A stretch of DNA of 64,000 bases from CAZEVY01 sp964515555. GTDB lineage: Bacteria > Acidobacteriota > Terriglobia > Bryobacterales > Bryobacteraceae. Shown piece by piece: positions 55,221-64,000 of this stretch (positions are counted from its first letter, which is position 1; every line of letters starts with the position of its first letter). The position numbers were made by a program, and so were the translations under genes. A model generated the notes under the pieces. It searched no databases. It had not been told where the DNA came from and saw only the letters and a list, made by a program, of their open reading frames with translations. Location: contig CAZEVY010000001.1 in the NCBI GenBank assembly GCA_964515555.1, positions 161,738 through 225,737 on the forward strand, in the 5' to 3' direction.

Positions 55221-57317
55221 ATGCGCAGGCGCGACTTTCTGGTGGCTGCCGCGGCCGCCGCATCGCCGGCACCCGCGACCGACTATCGCGACTATTCGCG
55301 TCAGCTCCCGGACTTCCTGCGCACGCTGGCGGGCGCGGCCTACCAGAAACGCAATCGCGCTTTGGCCGAACTGACCTCCCGCGACGCCGTCGCCCGTCGG
55401 CAGCGGTGGGTGCGCGAGATGTTCTGGCGCCTCAACGGCGGTATGCCCGAGTGGACGCCGCTGAATGCGCGCGTGATGGGGAGCTTCGAGCGTCCCGGCT
55501 ACAAGGTCGAAAAGATCGTCTACGAGAGCCGCCCGCGATTCCACATTCCGGCGAATCTCTATATCCCTTCGACGGGCGCGCCGCCGTTTCCCGGCGTTCT
55601 GTTCCAGATGGGGCATTCACTCAACGGAAAGGCGGCGGGCGTTTATCAGAAATGCTGCCAGGGACTGGCGCGGCTCGGCTACCTCGTGCTCGCCTTCGAC
55701 CCTATGGGACAGGGCGAGCGGACCTATTATCCGCGCCCCGGCGGCGTCCTCACCCGCCTGCGCTCGGCCGACGACGAGCACACGGTTCCCGGTAAACAGC
55801 TCCTGCTCGCGGGCGACTCGGCCATGCGGCTCCAGACGTGGGACGCGGTACGCAGCCTCGACTACCTGGCCGCCCATCCCCTGGTCGACCCGAAGCGACT
55901 GGCCTCGACGGGACAGTCCGGCGGCGGCACGCTGACGATGCTGCTCGCCTGCGTCGACGACCGGCTGGCGTGCGCCGCGCCGTCCTGCGCCAACACCGAG
56001 AATCTCGCCTGCGCCGACTTCAATCCGCCCGGCTCCACCGACGACGCCGAGCAGAACATGATCGCCGCCGGGCCCGAGGGATTCGACCGCTGGGACTGGC
56101 TCTACCCGCTCGCGCCCAAGCCGCTGCTGGTGCTGGCCAGCTCGAAGGACTTCTTCGGGACGTACTCGCCGCGCTACATCGCCGACGGCCGCGAGGAGTT
56201 CGCCAAGCTCCGCCGCGTCTACGAAACACTCGGCGCCGCCGACCGCATCGCCTGGCACGAGACGCCGCTGCCGCACGGGCTGACCTACGAGATGCGGCTG
56301 GAGATCTACCGCTGGTTCGGGCGCTGGCTCAAGGGCGACACCAAACCCGTCGAGGCCGAGCCGCCGGTGGAGCCGGAGGCGGACGAGGCGCTGTACGTTG
56401 CGCCCTCGGGAAACGTGGTGCGGTCGTTCGGCGGCGCGACACCGCATGCGCTCGCGCGCGAAGCGGCGTCGGCGATCGTCACCCCGGAGGCGGCGCCCGC
56501 CGATCTGGCATCGCGCATCGGCGCGCGGCCCGCGGCGGCGGAGGTTCGCGCGACGGTTCTGGGCCGATCGCCCGGATTGCACGCGACCATCGAGGCCATC
56601 GAGGTTCCGTCGGAGCAGGGCGTGTGGATTCCGGCCTGGTTGTTCGTCCCCAAGAAGCCCGATGCCGCGCGGCCGCTCATCATCGCGCTCGAAGGCAGCC
56701 GCAACGGCCGCTGGAACGAGGACGCGCTCTGGCAGCAGCTCGCCGGCGAGGGCTTCGCCTCGTGCGCGGCCGACGTTCGCGGACTGGGCGACCTTACGCC
56801 GGAAGCGCCGCGCGGCGCCGCCGGGCACGGCCGCGGCCACCAGGACGAGGAAGCCTACGCGTGGTCGTCGCTGATGCTGGGGCGGCCGTTGCTCGGCCAG
56901 CGCGTGACGGATGTGCTGGCGTTGATCCGCGCGCTGCGCGCGCATCCGGCGGCGGCGGGGCGCCGCATCGTGCTGGTAGCGTCGGAACGGATGACGGTTC
57001 CGGCGCTGTTCGCGGCGGCGCTGGAACCGGCGGTCGCGCAGGTGTATCTTTCGGGCGGCCTGGCGAGCTACCGGTCGCTGGTCGACTTGGAGAACTACAA
57101 CCATCCGCTCGCGAACTTCCTGCCGGGCGTACTCGCCATCACCGACCTGCCTCGACTGGCGGTGTTGATGGCGCCGCGGCGGGTGATTCTTGCCGGCACG
57201 GTCGACGGGGCGGGGAAGGCGATGGCGGTGGATCAGGTGCGGAGTATCTACGCGTCGGCGAACGTCGTGGTGGAGGCATCGGCGCGCTGGGACCGGACCG
57301 TGTTTGCGAGGCTCTGA
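55221..57317 (+). CDS. Tandem alpha/beta hydrolase (acetyl xylan esterase-like)
   Basis: 698-residue exported protein with a short twin-arginine-like leader (MRRRDFLVAAAAAAS). Residues about 85-375 are an alpha/beta hydrolase of the acetyl xylan esterase/Abhydrolase_7 type: nucleophile Ser in LASTGQSGGGTL near 233, acid candidate Asp in LASSKDFFG, catalytic His in LPHGLTYEM near 355. Residues about 440-690 are a second alpha/beta hydrolase-like half (WIPAWLFVPKKPDAARPLIIALEGS) in which the nucleophile elbow reads VASERMTVPA, without GxSxG, so it is probably inactive. Such long two-domain esterases occur in Acidobacteria. It may deacetylate hemicellulose, in keeping with the CE15 cluster, but the substrate is not known. 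Confidence 0.82.
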   Translation: MRRRDFLVAAAAAASPAPATDYRDYSRQLPDFLRTLAGAAYQKRNRALAELTSRDAVARRQRWVREMFWRLNGGMPEWTPLNARVMGSFERPGYKVEKIVYESRPRFHIPANLYIPSTGAPPFPGVLFQMGHSLNGKAAGVYQKCCQGLARLGYLVLAFDPMGQGERTYYPRPGGVLTRLRSADDEHTVPGKQLLLAGDSAMRLQTWDAVRSLDYLAAHPLVDPKRLASTGQSGGGTLTMLLACVDDRLACAAPSCANTENLACADFNPPGSTDDAEQNMIAAGPEGFDRWDWLYPLAPKPLLVLASSKDFFGTYSPRYIADGREEFAKLRRVYETLGAADRIAWHETPLPHGLTYEMRLEIYRWFGRWLKGDTKPVEAEPPVEPEADEALYVAPSGNVVRSFGGATPHALAREAASAIVTPEAAPADLASRIGARPAAAEVRATVLGRSPGLHATIEAIEVPSEQGVWIPAWLFVPKKPDAARPLIIALEGSRNGRWNEDALWQQLAGEGFASCAADVRGLGDLTPEAPRGAAGHGRGHQDEEAYAWSSLMLGRPLLGQRVTDVLALIRALRAHPAAAGRRIVLVASERMTVPALFAAALEPAVAQVYLSGGLASYRSLVDLENYNHPLANFLPGVLAITDLPRLAVLMAPRRVILAGTVDGAGKAMAVDQVRSIYASANVVVEASARWDRTVFARL

Positions 57318-57318
57318 A

Positions 57319-58977
57319 TCATCGCTCGAGCATCCGTAGAAGAGCGGTGAGCGCGCGGAAGTCGCCTTCGATCGACAGGCGGCCGTCGATCGCCGCGGCG
57401 CCCGGGTTGACCTCGCCGGTGAGCATGCGGCCTAAGTCGCGCGCCGTCATCCGCAGCACGAGCTGCGGGTCCGCGGCGGGAGCGGCGGCGAGGCGCGCCG
57501 CGCCGTCGCCGACAGTGAGCGTCCAGGCCTGGGATCGTCCGGCGTCGGCGATTTCGAAGCGGATGCCGCCGGTGAAGTCCGCGCGCGCCGGCTTAAGGCG
57601 CCGCCGCAGCGCCTCGAACACCATCCACTGAACGGCGCGAACCGAGAGCAGCCGCGCGAGCCGCGAATCGGAGAGTCCCCGGACCAGCCTCATCAAAGCG
57701 CCGGGCCGAACGGTACGCGATCCGCGAACGACGTAGGGCTCTCCCTGCGCGGTCACGACGTAGTCGGCGGGCGCGGCGCGGGGCGGTGGACGGCGGGCCA
57801 GCGCGCGGCGGCAGGCGTCGTCGAGGCCCTCCCGAACGGCCGATTCCCCGAATCGCGGCATCACCTCGCGGGCGAACAGTTCGATCGACTCGCAGATGTG
57901 TTCGTGCCGGTTGCGCCCGGCCTGAAGCACGAAGACCACCTGGTCGACGCCGGCGCGCCGGTAGCGCGTCATCAGCTCGGCGATCTGCTCTGGCGTCCCG
58001 ATAGCGCCGCGCAGGGATCCCATGCCGTGCTGAAGGAGCTTCACCCCCAGCGGGACTCCCTTTCCACAGGGGTCGGCGGTGACGATCTCGCGCGCGAAGC
58101 CGTAGTCGCGGCGGCGCGCCTGGAACTCGTCCCACACGGCTGTGCGGCCGGGCCGGTGCGCGCCGAAGACGTAGTAGTGCGCCAGCGAGTAACCGAAGAA
58201 ATGCGCGCCGTCGATGCCGCGCTCGATCGCCGTCGCCTCGTCGCGGTGGCACATCATCGGCAGCACCACGGCGACGCTCGGGTTCACGGCGAATCCCGCC
58301 GGCACGCACTGCTCGCTCGCCAGGATGCGGTAGTAGTCGTCGACCCATTCGCGCGCCTCCTCCGGCTCCAGGAACGAGAAGGAGAGCGCGCCGATTCCCT
58401 TGCGCGCCGCCAGCCGAATGGTCTCGCGGCGGCTGCACGCCACCCACAACGGCGGATGCGGCTTCTGTTTCGGCTTGGGGACGACGCCGCGCGGGGGCAT
58501 CGAGAGGAACCGGCCGTCGTATCCCGCGAATGGATCTTCGACCATCATGCGGGTGACGGCGTCGAGCGACTCCTCCCATTGCGCGCGCTTGAGCTCGCGG
58601 TCGACGCCGAAGCCGCCGAGCTCGGCCTGGGAGGACGCCTCGCCGGTGCCGAACTCGACGCGGCCTCCGGAGATCAGGTCGAGCGTGGCGATGCGTTCGG
58701 CGACGCGGGCCGGATGGTTGAACGCCGGCGGGAGCTGCACGATGCCGTGTCCGAGCCGGATGCGCCGGGTCCGCTGGCTGGCGGCGGCGAGGAAGACTTC
58801 GGGGGCGCTGGAGTGCGAGTACTCCTCGAGGAAATGATGCTCCACTTCCCAGACGAAATCGAAGCCCGCGCGGTCGGCCAGTTCCACCTGGTCGAGGGCG
58901 TCGCGGAGGAGGCGCTCCTCGGCGCCGTCATCCCAGGGGCGGGGGATTTGGTGCTCGTAGAAGATGCCGAATCTCAT
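57319..58977 (-). CDS. LLM-class flavin-dependent oxidoreductase fused to an SCP2-like domain
   Basis: 552-residue protein. Residues about 1-350 are a luciferase-like monooxygenase barrel: FGIFYEHQIPRPW, VEHHFLEEYSHSSAPEVFLAAA (the H-H-F motif and typical SSAP), RIRLGHGIVQLPPAFNHPARVAERIATLDLISGGRVEFGTGE, GTPEQIAELMTRYRRAGVDQVVF. Residues about 430-552 look like a sterol-carrier-protein-2 domain (GGIRFEIADAGRSQAWTLTVGDGAARL, VLRMTARDLGRMLTGEVNPGAAAIDGRLSIEGDF), a small fold that binds lipids. The enzyme would use FMN or F420 and oxygen; the SCP2 part could present a fatty or isoprenoid substrate. This combination is uncommon. Convergent with the esterase gene, 1 nt apart. Confidence 0.85.
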   Translation of the reverse strand: MRFGIFYEHQIPRPWDDGAEERLLRDALDQVELADRAGFDFVWEVEHHFLEEYSHSSAPEVFLAAASQRTRRIRLGHGIVQLPPAFNHPARVAERIATLDLISGGRVEFGTGEASSQAELGGFGVDRELKRAQWEESLDAVTRMMVEDPFAGYDGRFLSMPPRGVVPKPKQKPHPPLWVACSRRETIRLAARKGIGALSFSFLEPEEAREWVDDYYRILASEQCVPAGFAVNPSVAVVLPMMCHRDEATAIERGIDGAHFFGYSLAHYYVFGAHRPGRTAVWDEFQARRRDYGFAREIVTADPCGKGVPLGVKLLQHGMGSLRGAIGTPEQIAELMTRYRRAGVDQVVFVLQAGRNRHEHICESIELFAREVMPRFGESAVREGLDDACRRALARRPPPRAAPADYVVTAQGEPYVVRGSRTVRPGALMRLVRGLSDSRLARLLSVRAVQWMVFEALRRRLKPARADFTGGIRFEIADAGRSQAWTLTVGDGAARLAAAPAADPQLVLRMTARDLGRMLTGEVNPGAAAIDGRLSIEGDFRALTALLRMLER

Positions 58978-59249
58978 GGTCCGAGTTGGGTCGTCAATCC
59001 AGCCAATTCACTGGAGCCTGGAGTGTTCCGTCCGGGCCTGCTTCAGCAGCATTCTGGCTTGCGTCGTCAGTCGGGCAACCGCAAGCGGGAGGGCGGGCGC
59101 TACGGCAACGGACAACTCATCCTCTTGCGCTACCAGGCACTGCTGCTGGTAGCGTCGGAGGAGGGCGGGCTGGCGCTGGTGAAGGCGTCGCTGGACGGGT
59201 TTGCCGAGCTGGCGCGCGCAGACCGGTAGCCGGGTGCGATTCCCTTCGA
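58978..59249. other. Intergenic stretch with a relic of a kinase-TPR gene end
   Basis: On the minus strand the frame around 59008-59055 encodes RMLLKQARTEHSRLQ and a stop, similar to [12 protein letters not shown] at the end of the kinase-TPR gene. At DNA level 59014-59046 matches 59936-59968 in about 29 of 33 positions. The rest of a paralogue is not recognisable further upstream. The stretch also holds a perfect 9-bp hairpin, CGCTACCAG at 59128-59136 with CTGGTAGCG at 59146-59154. A forward frame here reads LILLRYQALLLVASEEGG, coding-like but unassigned. Confidence 0.55.
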
Positions 59250-59879
59250 TCACCGCTTTTCGTGTTTTTCGAGCTCACGAAGCTCAGGCTCGATCTTTTT
59301 GCGCGTGGCCTCGATCAGCGGATGAAGCGTCTCGAGCGATTTCTCAACGGCGCCACGCGGGTACTCGCGGATGTACCTGTCCCATTCCGCACGATTGGAG
59401 ACGTAAGCGCCGCCGCCGAGACCCAGAAGCGTCTTGTTGCGTTCCAAACTCGGGTTGAGAGCCCTCGCCAGACCGTCCACTGTGTCGCGAAGGATCGGAT
59501 CGAAATCGCCGGCGTATCCGCCGATGAGGGTAAGCTGGAAAACGGCGGAGATAAAGGCGGCGCCACTTGGGGCTTGCTCCTTATCTTGCGTGAATCTCGA
59601 CAGGTAAGATTCGGTCTGTGCGAATCTCGCGAGCGCCTCGTCGTACGATCTGGTCTTCCGGAGCGAGTTCAGCCGTGCCTCCAGGAGCGAGGATGCTTCG
59701 GAGTGGAACCGGCCGCCTGGGTGGGCCGCAAGATAGCTTGCGAGCGCCGGCGCGGTTCCAGCCTTCCGCGCGACGTCGAATTCCGACTGCTGTTTCCGAT
59801 TCTGGTTCGTGCGCCAGGCGGCCCAGCCGCCCCCAATCACCGCAACCGCGATCACCCCAATAACGAGTCGCTTCGTCAT
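59250..59879 (-). CDS. Membrane-anchored hypothetical protein next to the kinase
   Basis: 209-residue protein with one N-terminal membrane anchor (LVIGVIAVAVIGGGWAAW at 4-21) and the rest outside or inside as a helical soluble domain with charged helices (YDEALARFAQTESYLSRF, VEKSLETLHPLIEATRKKIEPELRELEKHEKR). Not recognised by family. Its start is 2 nt after the stop of the kinase-TPR gene, so both are made from one message, which suggests a partner or substrate of the kinase. The region YLAAHPGGRFHSEASSLLEARL resembles the TPR-like tails of similar acidobacterial proteins. No metal or catalytic motif is visible. Confidence 0.72.
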   Translation of the reverse strand: MTKRLVIGVIAVAVIGGGWAAWRTNQNRKQQSEFDVARKAGTAPALASYLAAHPGGRFHSEASSLLEARLNSLRKTRSYDEALARFAQTESYLSRFTQDKEQAPSGAAFISAVFQLTLIGGYAGDFDPILRDTVDGLARALNPSLERNKTLLGLGGGAYVSNRAEWDRYIREYPRGAVEKSLETLHPLIEATRKKIEPELRELEKHEKR

Positions 59880-59881
59880 CC

Positions 59882-62743
59882 CTACCTCCGTTCAGCGCCA
59901 CCAGGACTTAGCGCTCTCCCGCGGACCGCACCGGAGAGCCTGGAGTATTCCGCCTGCGCCTGCTTCAGGATCGGAATGTCGGGATCCGCGTTCTTCCAAC
60001 GAGCGAGGAACTCCTGGTAGGCGGCCTTGGCCTTCTCCCGGTCTCCGGCGGCGAAGGTGCGGCCCAGTTCCAGGTGCGCGAGAACGCCGACGGGGTCGGG
60101 CCCTACGATCCCACGATGCCGGAGGAGCTTTTGGAATTCGGCGACAGACTCGGCGTGCTTGCCGACGGCCCGGTACGCTTGCCCGCGCAGGTACGCGGAA
60201 TGCAGCCCGCCGAAGTAATTGGTGAAGTTGATTCTGGAGACCGCCAGTTCATAGGGACGCGCCTCTTGCAGCGCCTCGATGGCCGCCTCCGGCTCCCGAC
60301 GGCTCAGGGCGAAGATCGCCCGCAACACCGGCAGGTATTGGTATTGGACGCAAGTATCCTCGGGAAAGCGCTTATCGAGATCTTTCGCCAGAGTTTCCGA
60401 TTGCGCGATGTCGCCCGCGAATCCGAGCGCGAGTGCGGCGGCATACTGCAACTCTCGTCCCTGCGAGACTGCCAGGACGCTCCGGGCGATCCGCCGCGCT
60501 TCCGGCGTGTTGCCGTAAAGGGCCTCCCAAACCGCTGCGGCGGTCTCGTACGTTGCGGCGGTTTCGCGTCGGCCGGCCCGCCGGGCCAGTTCCGCCGCGC
60601 TTTTGGACAAGCCGTGAGCCTGGCGCAACAACCCCGAGCGCGCCATGGCGATGGCCTGCGCGTGAGAGAGCTTTTCTTCCTTCTGGACCTGGCCTTTCAC
60701 CAGAGCGGTCTGCCGCTCCATCCCCGTCTTGTCGCCGCTCAGGAATGCCATCAGGTACTGCCAGACCGGAAACAGCTGGGCGTCGATCTTTCGTGCAGCA
60801 GCCCGCTCCAGTGCGCGGTCGGCTTCCGGCCAGCGGTCCAGGTAGTAGTTACTCATCACCGGATTGGAGTAAGCGAAAGTATTGTCTGGTTCGATCTCGC
60901 GTGCCCTGCGAGCAAATTCGATCGCTTTTTCGAACCTGCCGGTACCGTGCGTGGTGTATCCCGAGCACAGGCTCCACGCGACCGGGTCGCGAGGATAGGT
61001 CTGCTGCCACAATTCGCAAGTCTGAAACCCTCTCTCCAGGTTTCCCGTGACGTTCCGGTCGTAGTTGAGAGTGATGAAGAACCTCTCGCGGTCGCTGGCG
61101 CGATCCCGAAGTTCGTAAGCCCTGCCGGCGCTCCGCTCCGCCAGCTCGGTTTCCCCGGTGACGTTATATTGCAGTCCCAGGTACGAATGCGCCAGAGCAA
61201 ATTGCGGATCGAGCGCGACGGCTCGTTGGTAGTGGATGATGGCCACGTCCCTCTTGACATTCACCCGCATGGCGGTGCTGAATGCTTTCAAGGCATCGAG
61301 TGAGGATGTGGTGGCTTCCGGCAGCGGAGTCGAGTACTTCTCCACGGTGGCGAGCGACTCGCCGGCCCGCTTGCGGAATCCGCTCGCCATCTGGCTCAGG
61401 ACGTTGAGGACGTCTTCTTTTCTTGGAGCTTGCGCCTGCTGCTCGTCGAGCATGTCTCCGGTACGGCAGTTCCGGGCCCGCAAGCCCAGCACGTACTGGT
61501 TCCCCAACGAGGCTATGGAGCCTTCCAGCACCGCGGCGCTGCCGGTGCGCTCGCAGATCTCTCGCGCCAGCTCCGGCGTCAGCCGGGCGTCGCGCGGCTG
61601 GCCCATCAGCCTGAGCGTCGACTGGATCCGTTCATCGGAGATCAGACTCAAAAAAGGCGACTGCGCCAACTGCACCGCCAGGCCCTGGCGCAGCGTTTCG
61701 TCGAAAACCGCGTCGCCGGTGGTGTTCCGGAAATCCGCCAGGACGATCGTGTCCTTGTCGGTGAGCCTGGGCGTACGGTGCCAGTAAAAGTAGCCGCCCA
61801 CCGCCGCAAACAAGAGCACGACCACGCCCGCGGCGGCCAACGGGACGAGCCTCCGGGCGGCCCGCGCCGGCGCGGCCTGTTCCAACGCACTGTTCCGCCT
61901 CGATCTTTGCAGATCGGCGCGGATGTCCGACGCCTGGCGGTACCGCAGCTCGCGATCCTTCTCCAGACACTTATCGATGATCCGTTCCAGGTCCGCGGGC
62001 AGTTCCGCATTCACCTTGGTCGGCGCTGCCGGCGCCCGGTTCAGCACGCGGTCGACGATATCCCCCCAACTCGGACCGAGAAACGGGGGTATCCCGGTCG
62101 CCATCTCATAGAGCACCGCCCCGAACGAGAACAGATCCGTGCGCGCATCCAGGGGTTGCGCTCGCACCTGCTCCGGCGACATGTACGCCACGGTCCCCAG
62201 AATCGCGCCCGCCTCGGTGACCATGGCCTCCGAGAGCGTGGCTGCCTCCGGGGAGTGCTCGGGTTCCACCGCCTTCGCCAACCCGAAGTCCAGGATCTTC
62301 GCCTGCCCCCGCGCCGTTACAAATATGTTGTCCGGTTTGATGTCGCGATGGACGATCCCCTTGTCATGCGCAGCCTCCAGCGCATCGGCGATCTGCGATC
62401 CCAGCTCGAGAATCTCGTCGGCCGAGAGCGGCCTCCCGCCGATGTGGCGCCGCAGAGTCCGCCCCTCCAACAGCTCCATGACGAGGAACGGCCGACCCTC
62501 GTGCTCGCCGATGTCGTAAATCGTGCAGATATTGGCGTGATTCAGCGCCGAAACCGCTCGCGCTTCCCGCCTGAACCGTTCCAACGCCGGACCGTCGTTG
62601 GCGAGCTTATCCGGCAGGATCTTGACAGCGATGTTCCGTTCCAGGCGGGTGTCTTTCGCCAGGTACACCTCACCCATGCCGCCCGCGCCGAGAGGCGCAA
62701 CGACTTCGTAGGGCCCGAGTCTATCGCCGGCAGAAAGCGCCAT
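59882..62743 (-). CDS. Serine/threonine protein kinase with membrane helix and TPR domain
   Basis: 953-residue sensor-type kinase. The kinase domain (about 8-285) has GAGGMG at 19-24, Lys41 in [14 protein letters not shown] with Asp134, DFG with Asp152, and AYMSPEQ. A membrane segment ([23 protein letters not shown] near 295-317) follows a basic linker. The outer part has a FlgO-like/adenylate-cyclase-associated region ([36 protein letters not shown]) that is common in these kinases, and then tetratricopeptide repeats ([42 protein letters not shown]). All catalytic residues are in place, so it should be active. The domain order is typical of Acidobacteria; the signal sensed is unknown. It is followed by a membrane protein with a 2-nt gap. 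Confidence 0.93.
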   Translation of the reverse strand: MALSAGDRLGPYEVVAPLGAGGMGEVYLAKDTRLERNIAVKILPDKLANDGPALERFRREARAVSALNHANICTIYDIGEHEGRPFLVMELLEGRTLRRHIGGRPLSADEILELGSQIADALEAAHDKGIVHRDIKPDNIFVTARGQAKILDFGLAKAVEPEHSPEAATLSEAMVTEAGAILGTVAYMSPEQVRAQPLDARTDLFSFGAVLYEMATGIPPFLGPSWGDIVDRVLNRAPAAPTKVNAELPADLERIIDKCLEKDRELRYRQASDIRADLQRSRRNSALEQAAPARAARRLVPLAAAGVVVLLFAAVGGYFYWHRTPRLTDKDTIVLADFRNTTGDAVFDETLRQGLAVQLAQSPFLSLISDERIQSTLRLMGQPRDARLTPELAREICERTGSAAVLEGSIASLGNQYVLGLRARNCRTGDMLDEQQAQAPRKEDVLNVLSQMASGFRKRAGESLATVEKYSTPLPEATTSSLDALKAFSTAMRVNVKRDVAIIHYQRAVALDPQFALAHSYLGLQYNVTGETELAERSAGRAYELRDRASDRERFFITLNYDRNVTGNLERGFQTCELWQQTYPRDPVAWSLCSGYTTHGTGRFEKAIEFARRAREIEPDNTFAYSNPVMSNYYLDRWPEADRALERAAARKIDAQLFPVWQYLMAFLSGDKTGMERQTALVKGQVQKEEKLSHAQAIAMARSGLLRQAHGLSKSAAELARRAGRRETAATYETAAAVWEALYGNTPEARRIARSVLAVSQGRELQYAAALALGFAGDIAQSETLAKDLDKRFPEDTCVQYQYLPVLRAIFALSRREPEAAIEALQEARPYELAVSRINFTNYFGGLHSAYLRGQAYRAVGKHAESVAEFQKLLRHRGIVGPDPVGVLAHLELGRTFAAGDREKAKAAYQEFLARWKNADPDIPILKQAQAEYSRLSGAVRGRALSPGGAERR

Positions 62744-62807
62744 ACGGGGTCGATTCAGTTTAACCCCAACTGGGCTTATCCTGGACTTCTCAACGCTCCC
62801 GGCAACA

Positions 62808-62856
62808 GCTCGCTCACGCTCGCGGCTCAGTTAGCGCTCGCTCACGCTCGCGGCTC
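62808..62856. repeat. Direct duplication of a 21-bp repeat (GAGCCGCGAGCGTGAGCGAG type)
   Basis: The same 21 bases, starting GCTCGCTCACGC and ending TCGCGGCTC, occur at 62808-62828 and 62836-62856, 28 bp start to start. The complement contains GAGCCGCGAGCGTGAGCGAG, related to the copy at 22614-22640. It lies between the divergent kinase and nrdJ genes. Similar elements are known to be scattered between genes in some Acidobacteria and Planctomycetes. Confidence 0.7.
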
Positions 62857-62928
62857 GGAGTGGCGTGCCGGTGCACACCCCGTTCCGGTGGGGGTGGGAT
62901 AATGTAACAGGGAGGCACGTAACCAGTT

Positions 62929-62974
62929 GCACCGTATATAGATATAGTTCTTGACGGGGTACTATATGTTGGGG
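62929..62974 (+). promoter_or_regulatory. Tandem NrdR-box-like sites and promoter upstream of nrdJ
   Basis: Two 16-bp sites, GCACCGTATATAGATA at 62929-62944 and GTACTATATGTTGGGG at 62959-62974, resemble the NrdR box (consensus ACACTATATATTGTGT or close). About 10 of 16 and 11 of 16 positions agree, with the TATA core strongest. Starts are 30 bp apart, near three helical turns as in known NrdR pairs. A TTGACG -35 element at 62951-62956 sits between them, and a weak CATCAT (62975-62980) 18 nt on may be the -10. NrdR, an ATP/dATP-sensing repressor, would thus shut the promoter. No nrdR gene is in the window. Confidence 0.6.
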
Positions 62975-63028
62975 CATCATTACCGACAGGCCCCGCCCGG
63001 CTTAACGCGTTAGAAACGGAGTACGACC

Positions 63029-64000
<972 letters not shown>

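Noticed and set aside
62744..63028. Cobalamin riboswitch upstream of the B12-dependent nrdJ
   Set aside because: Expected from the enzyme's cofactor, but I cannot find the B12-box or the long structured leader; the distance from promoter to ATG is only about 50 nt.

Overview
The window is 64 kb of GC-rich, gene-dense chromosomal DNA from a draft assembly; there are three N gaps, at 13955-14054, 20704-20713 and 50467-50476. The gene content points to Acidobacteriota, probably the Bryobacterales/Solibacter group. The strongest single clue is a purple-acid-phosphatase-like protein (24484-26355) ending in the C-terminal domain of the TIGR03437 type, which is typical of Solibacter relatives. Supporting clues are Pkn-type serine/threonine kinases with TPR tails, a CE15 esterase, a DUF4159 protein, Tat-exported dehydrogenases and amidohydrolases, a pyrophosphate-type phosphofructokinase and a class II ribonucleotide reductase. 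WaaA and LpxK show a lipid A-bearing Gram-negative envelope. I saw no rRNA, tRNA, CRISPR array, intact insertion sequence or prophage.

Layout. 1-4.6 kb: a truncated kinase, cysH, a RES-type toxin/antitoxin pair whose toxin is broken, a methyltransferase, PPi-PFK and an OsmC protein. 4.6-9.9 kb: an exported sugar and plant-polymer cluster (amidohydrolase, Gfo/Idh/MocA oxidoreductase, CE15-SGNH esterase fusion, DUF4159). 10-12 kb: a flagellar flgM-flgN-like-flgK operon behind a sigma-28-type promoter. 12-18.8 kb: a PMT-like glycosyltransferase, a HIT protein and an altronate dehydratase separated by a gap, a DsbA-like thioredoxin and an M28 peptidase. An 0.8 kb stretch without a clear gene follows. 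19.6-24.4 kb: MFS transporter, trpS, bactofilin, a methyltransferase-like protein and a thioredoxin. 24.5-31.8 kb: phosphatase, a degenerate Wzt-like ABC protein, a beta-helix lipoprotein, a UDP-glucuronate decarboxylase-like enzyme, and a phosphate-transport set (PiT, DUF47). 31.9-37 kb: ttcA, rsmB, a tandem-domain ThyX-like protein divergent from dut, and an ankyrin protein. 37-43.2 kb: a tightly overlapping recO-glyQ-glyS-ppdK operon. 43.3-47.2 kb: a HutI-like protein without metal ligands, ftcD, lipA and a metallo-beta-lactamase-fold hydrolase. 47.9-57.3 kb: a waaA-lpxK fusion, a copper-type P1B ATPase, ispG, an efflux adaptor and a tandem alpha/beta hydrolase. 57.3-64 kb: an LLM-SCP2 fusion, a kinase-TPR protein with a small membrane partner, and the start of nrdJ behind two NrdR-like boxes.

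How the genes work together. PPi-PFK and PPDK in one window suggest a pyrophosphate-linked glycolysis. dut and the ThyX-like gene meet at dUMP, although the activity of the ThyX-like protein is unproven. PiT and DUF47 form a standard low-affinity phosphate uptake pair. The most unusual observations are the HutI paralogue that has lost all its metal-binding and catalytic positions yet is translationally coupled to ftcD; the RES toxin whose conserved tyrosine codon has become a stop; the ABC protein in which about 80 residues of the ATPase domain, including the signature motif, are missing; and several multi-domain fusions (WaaA-LpxK, CE15-SGNH, LLM-SCP2, doubled ThyX).
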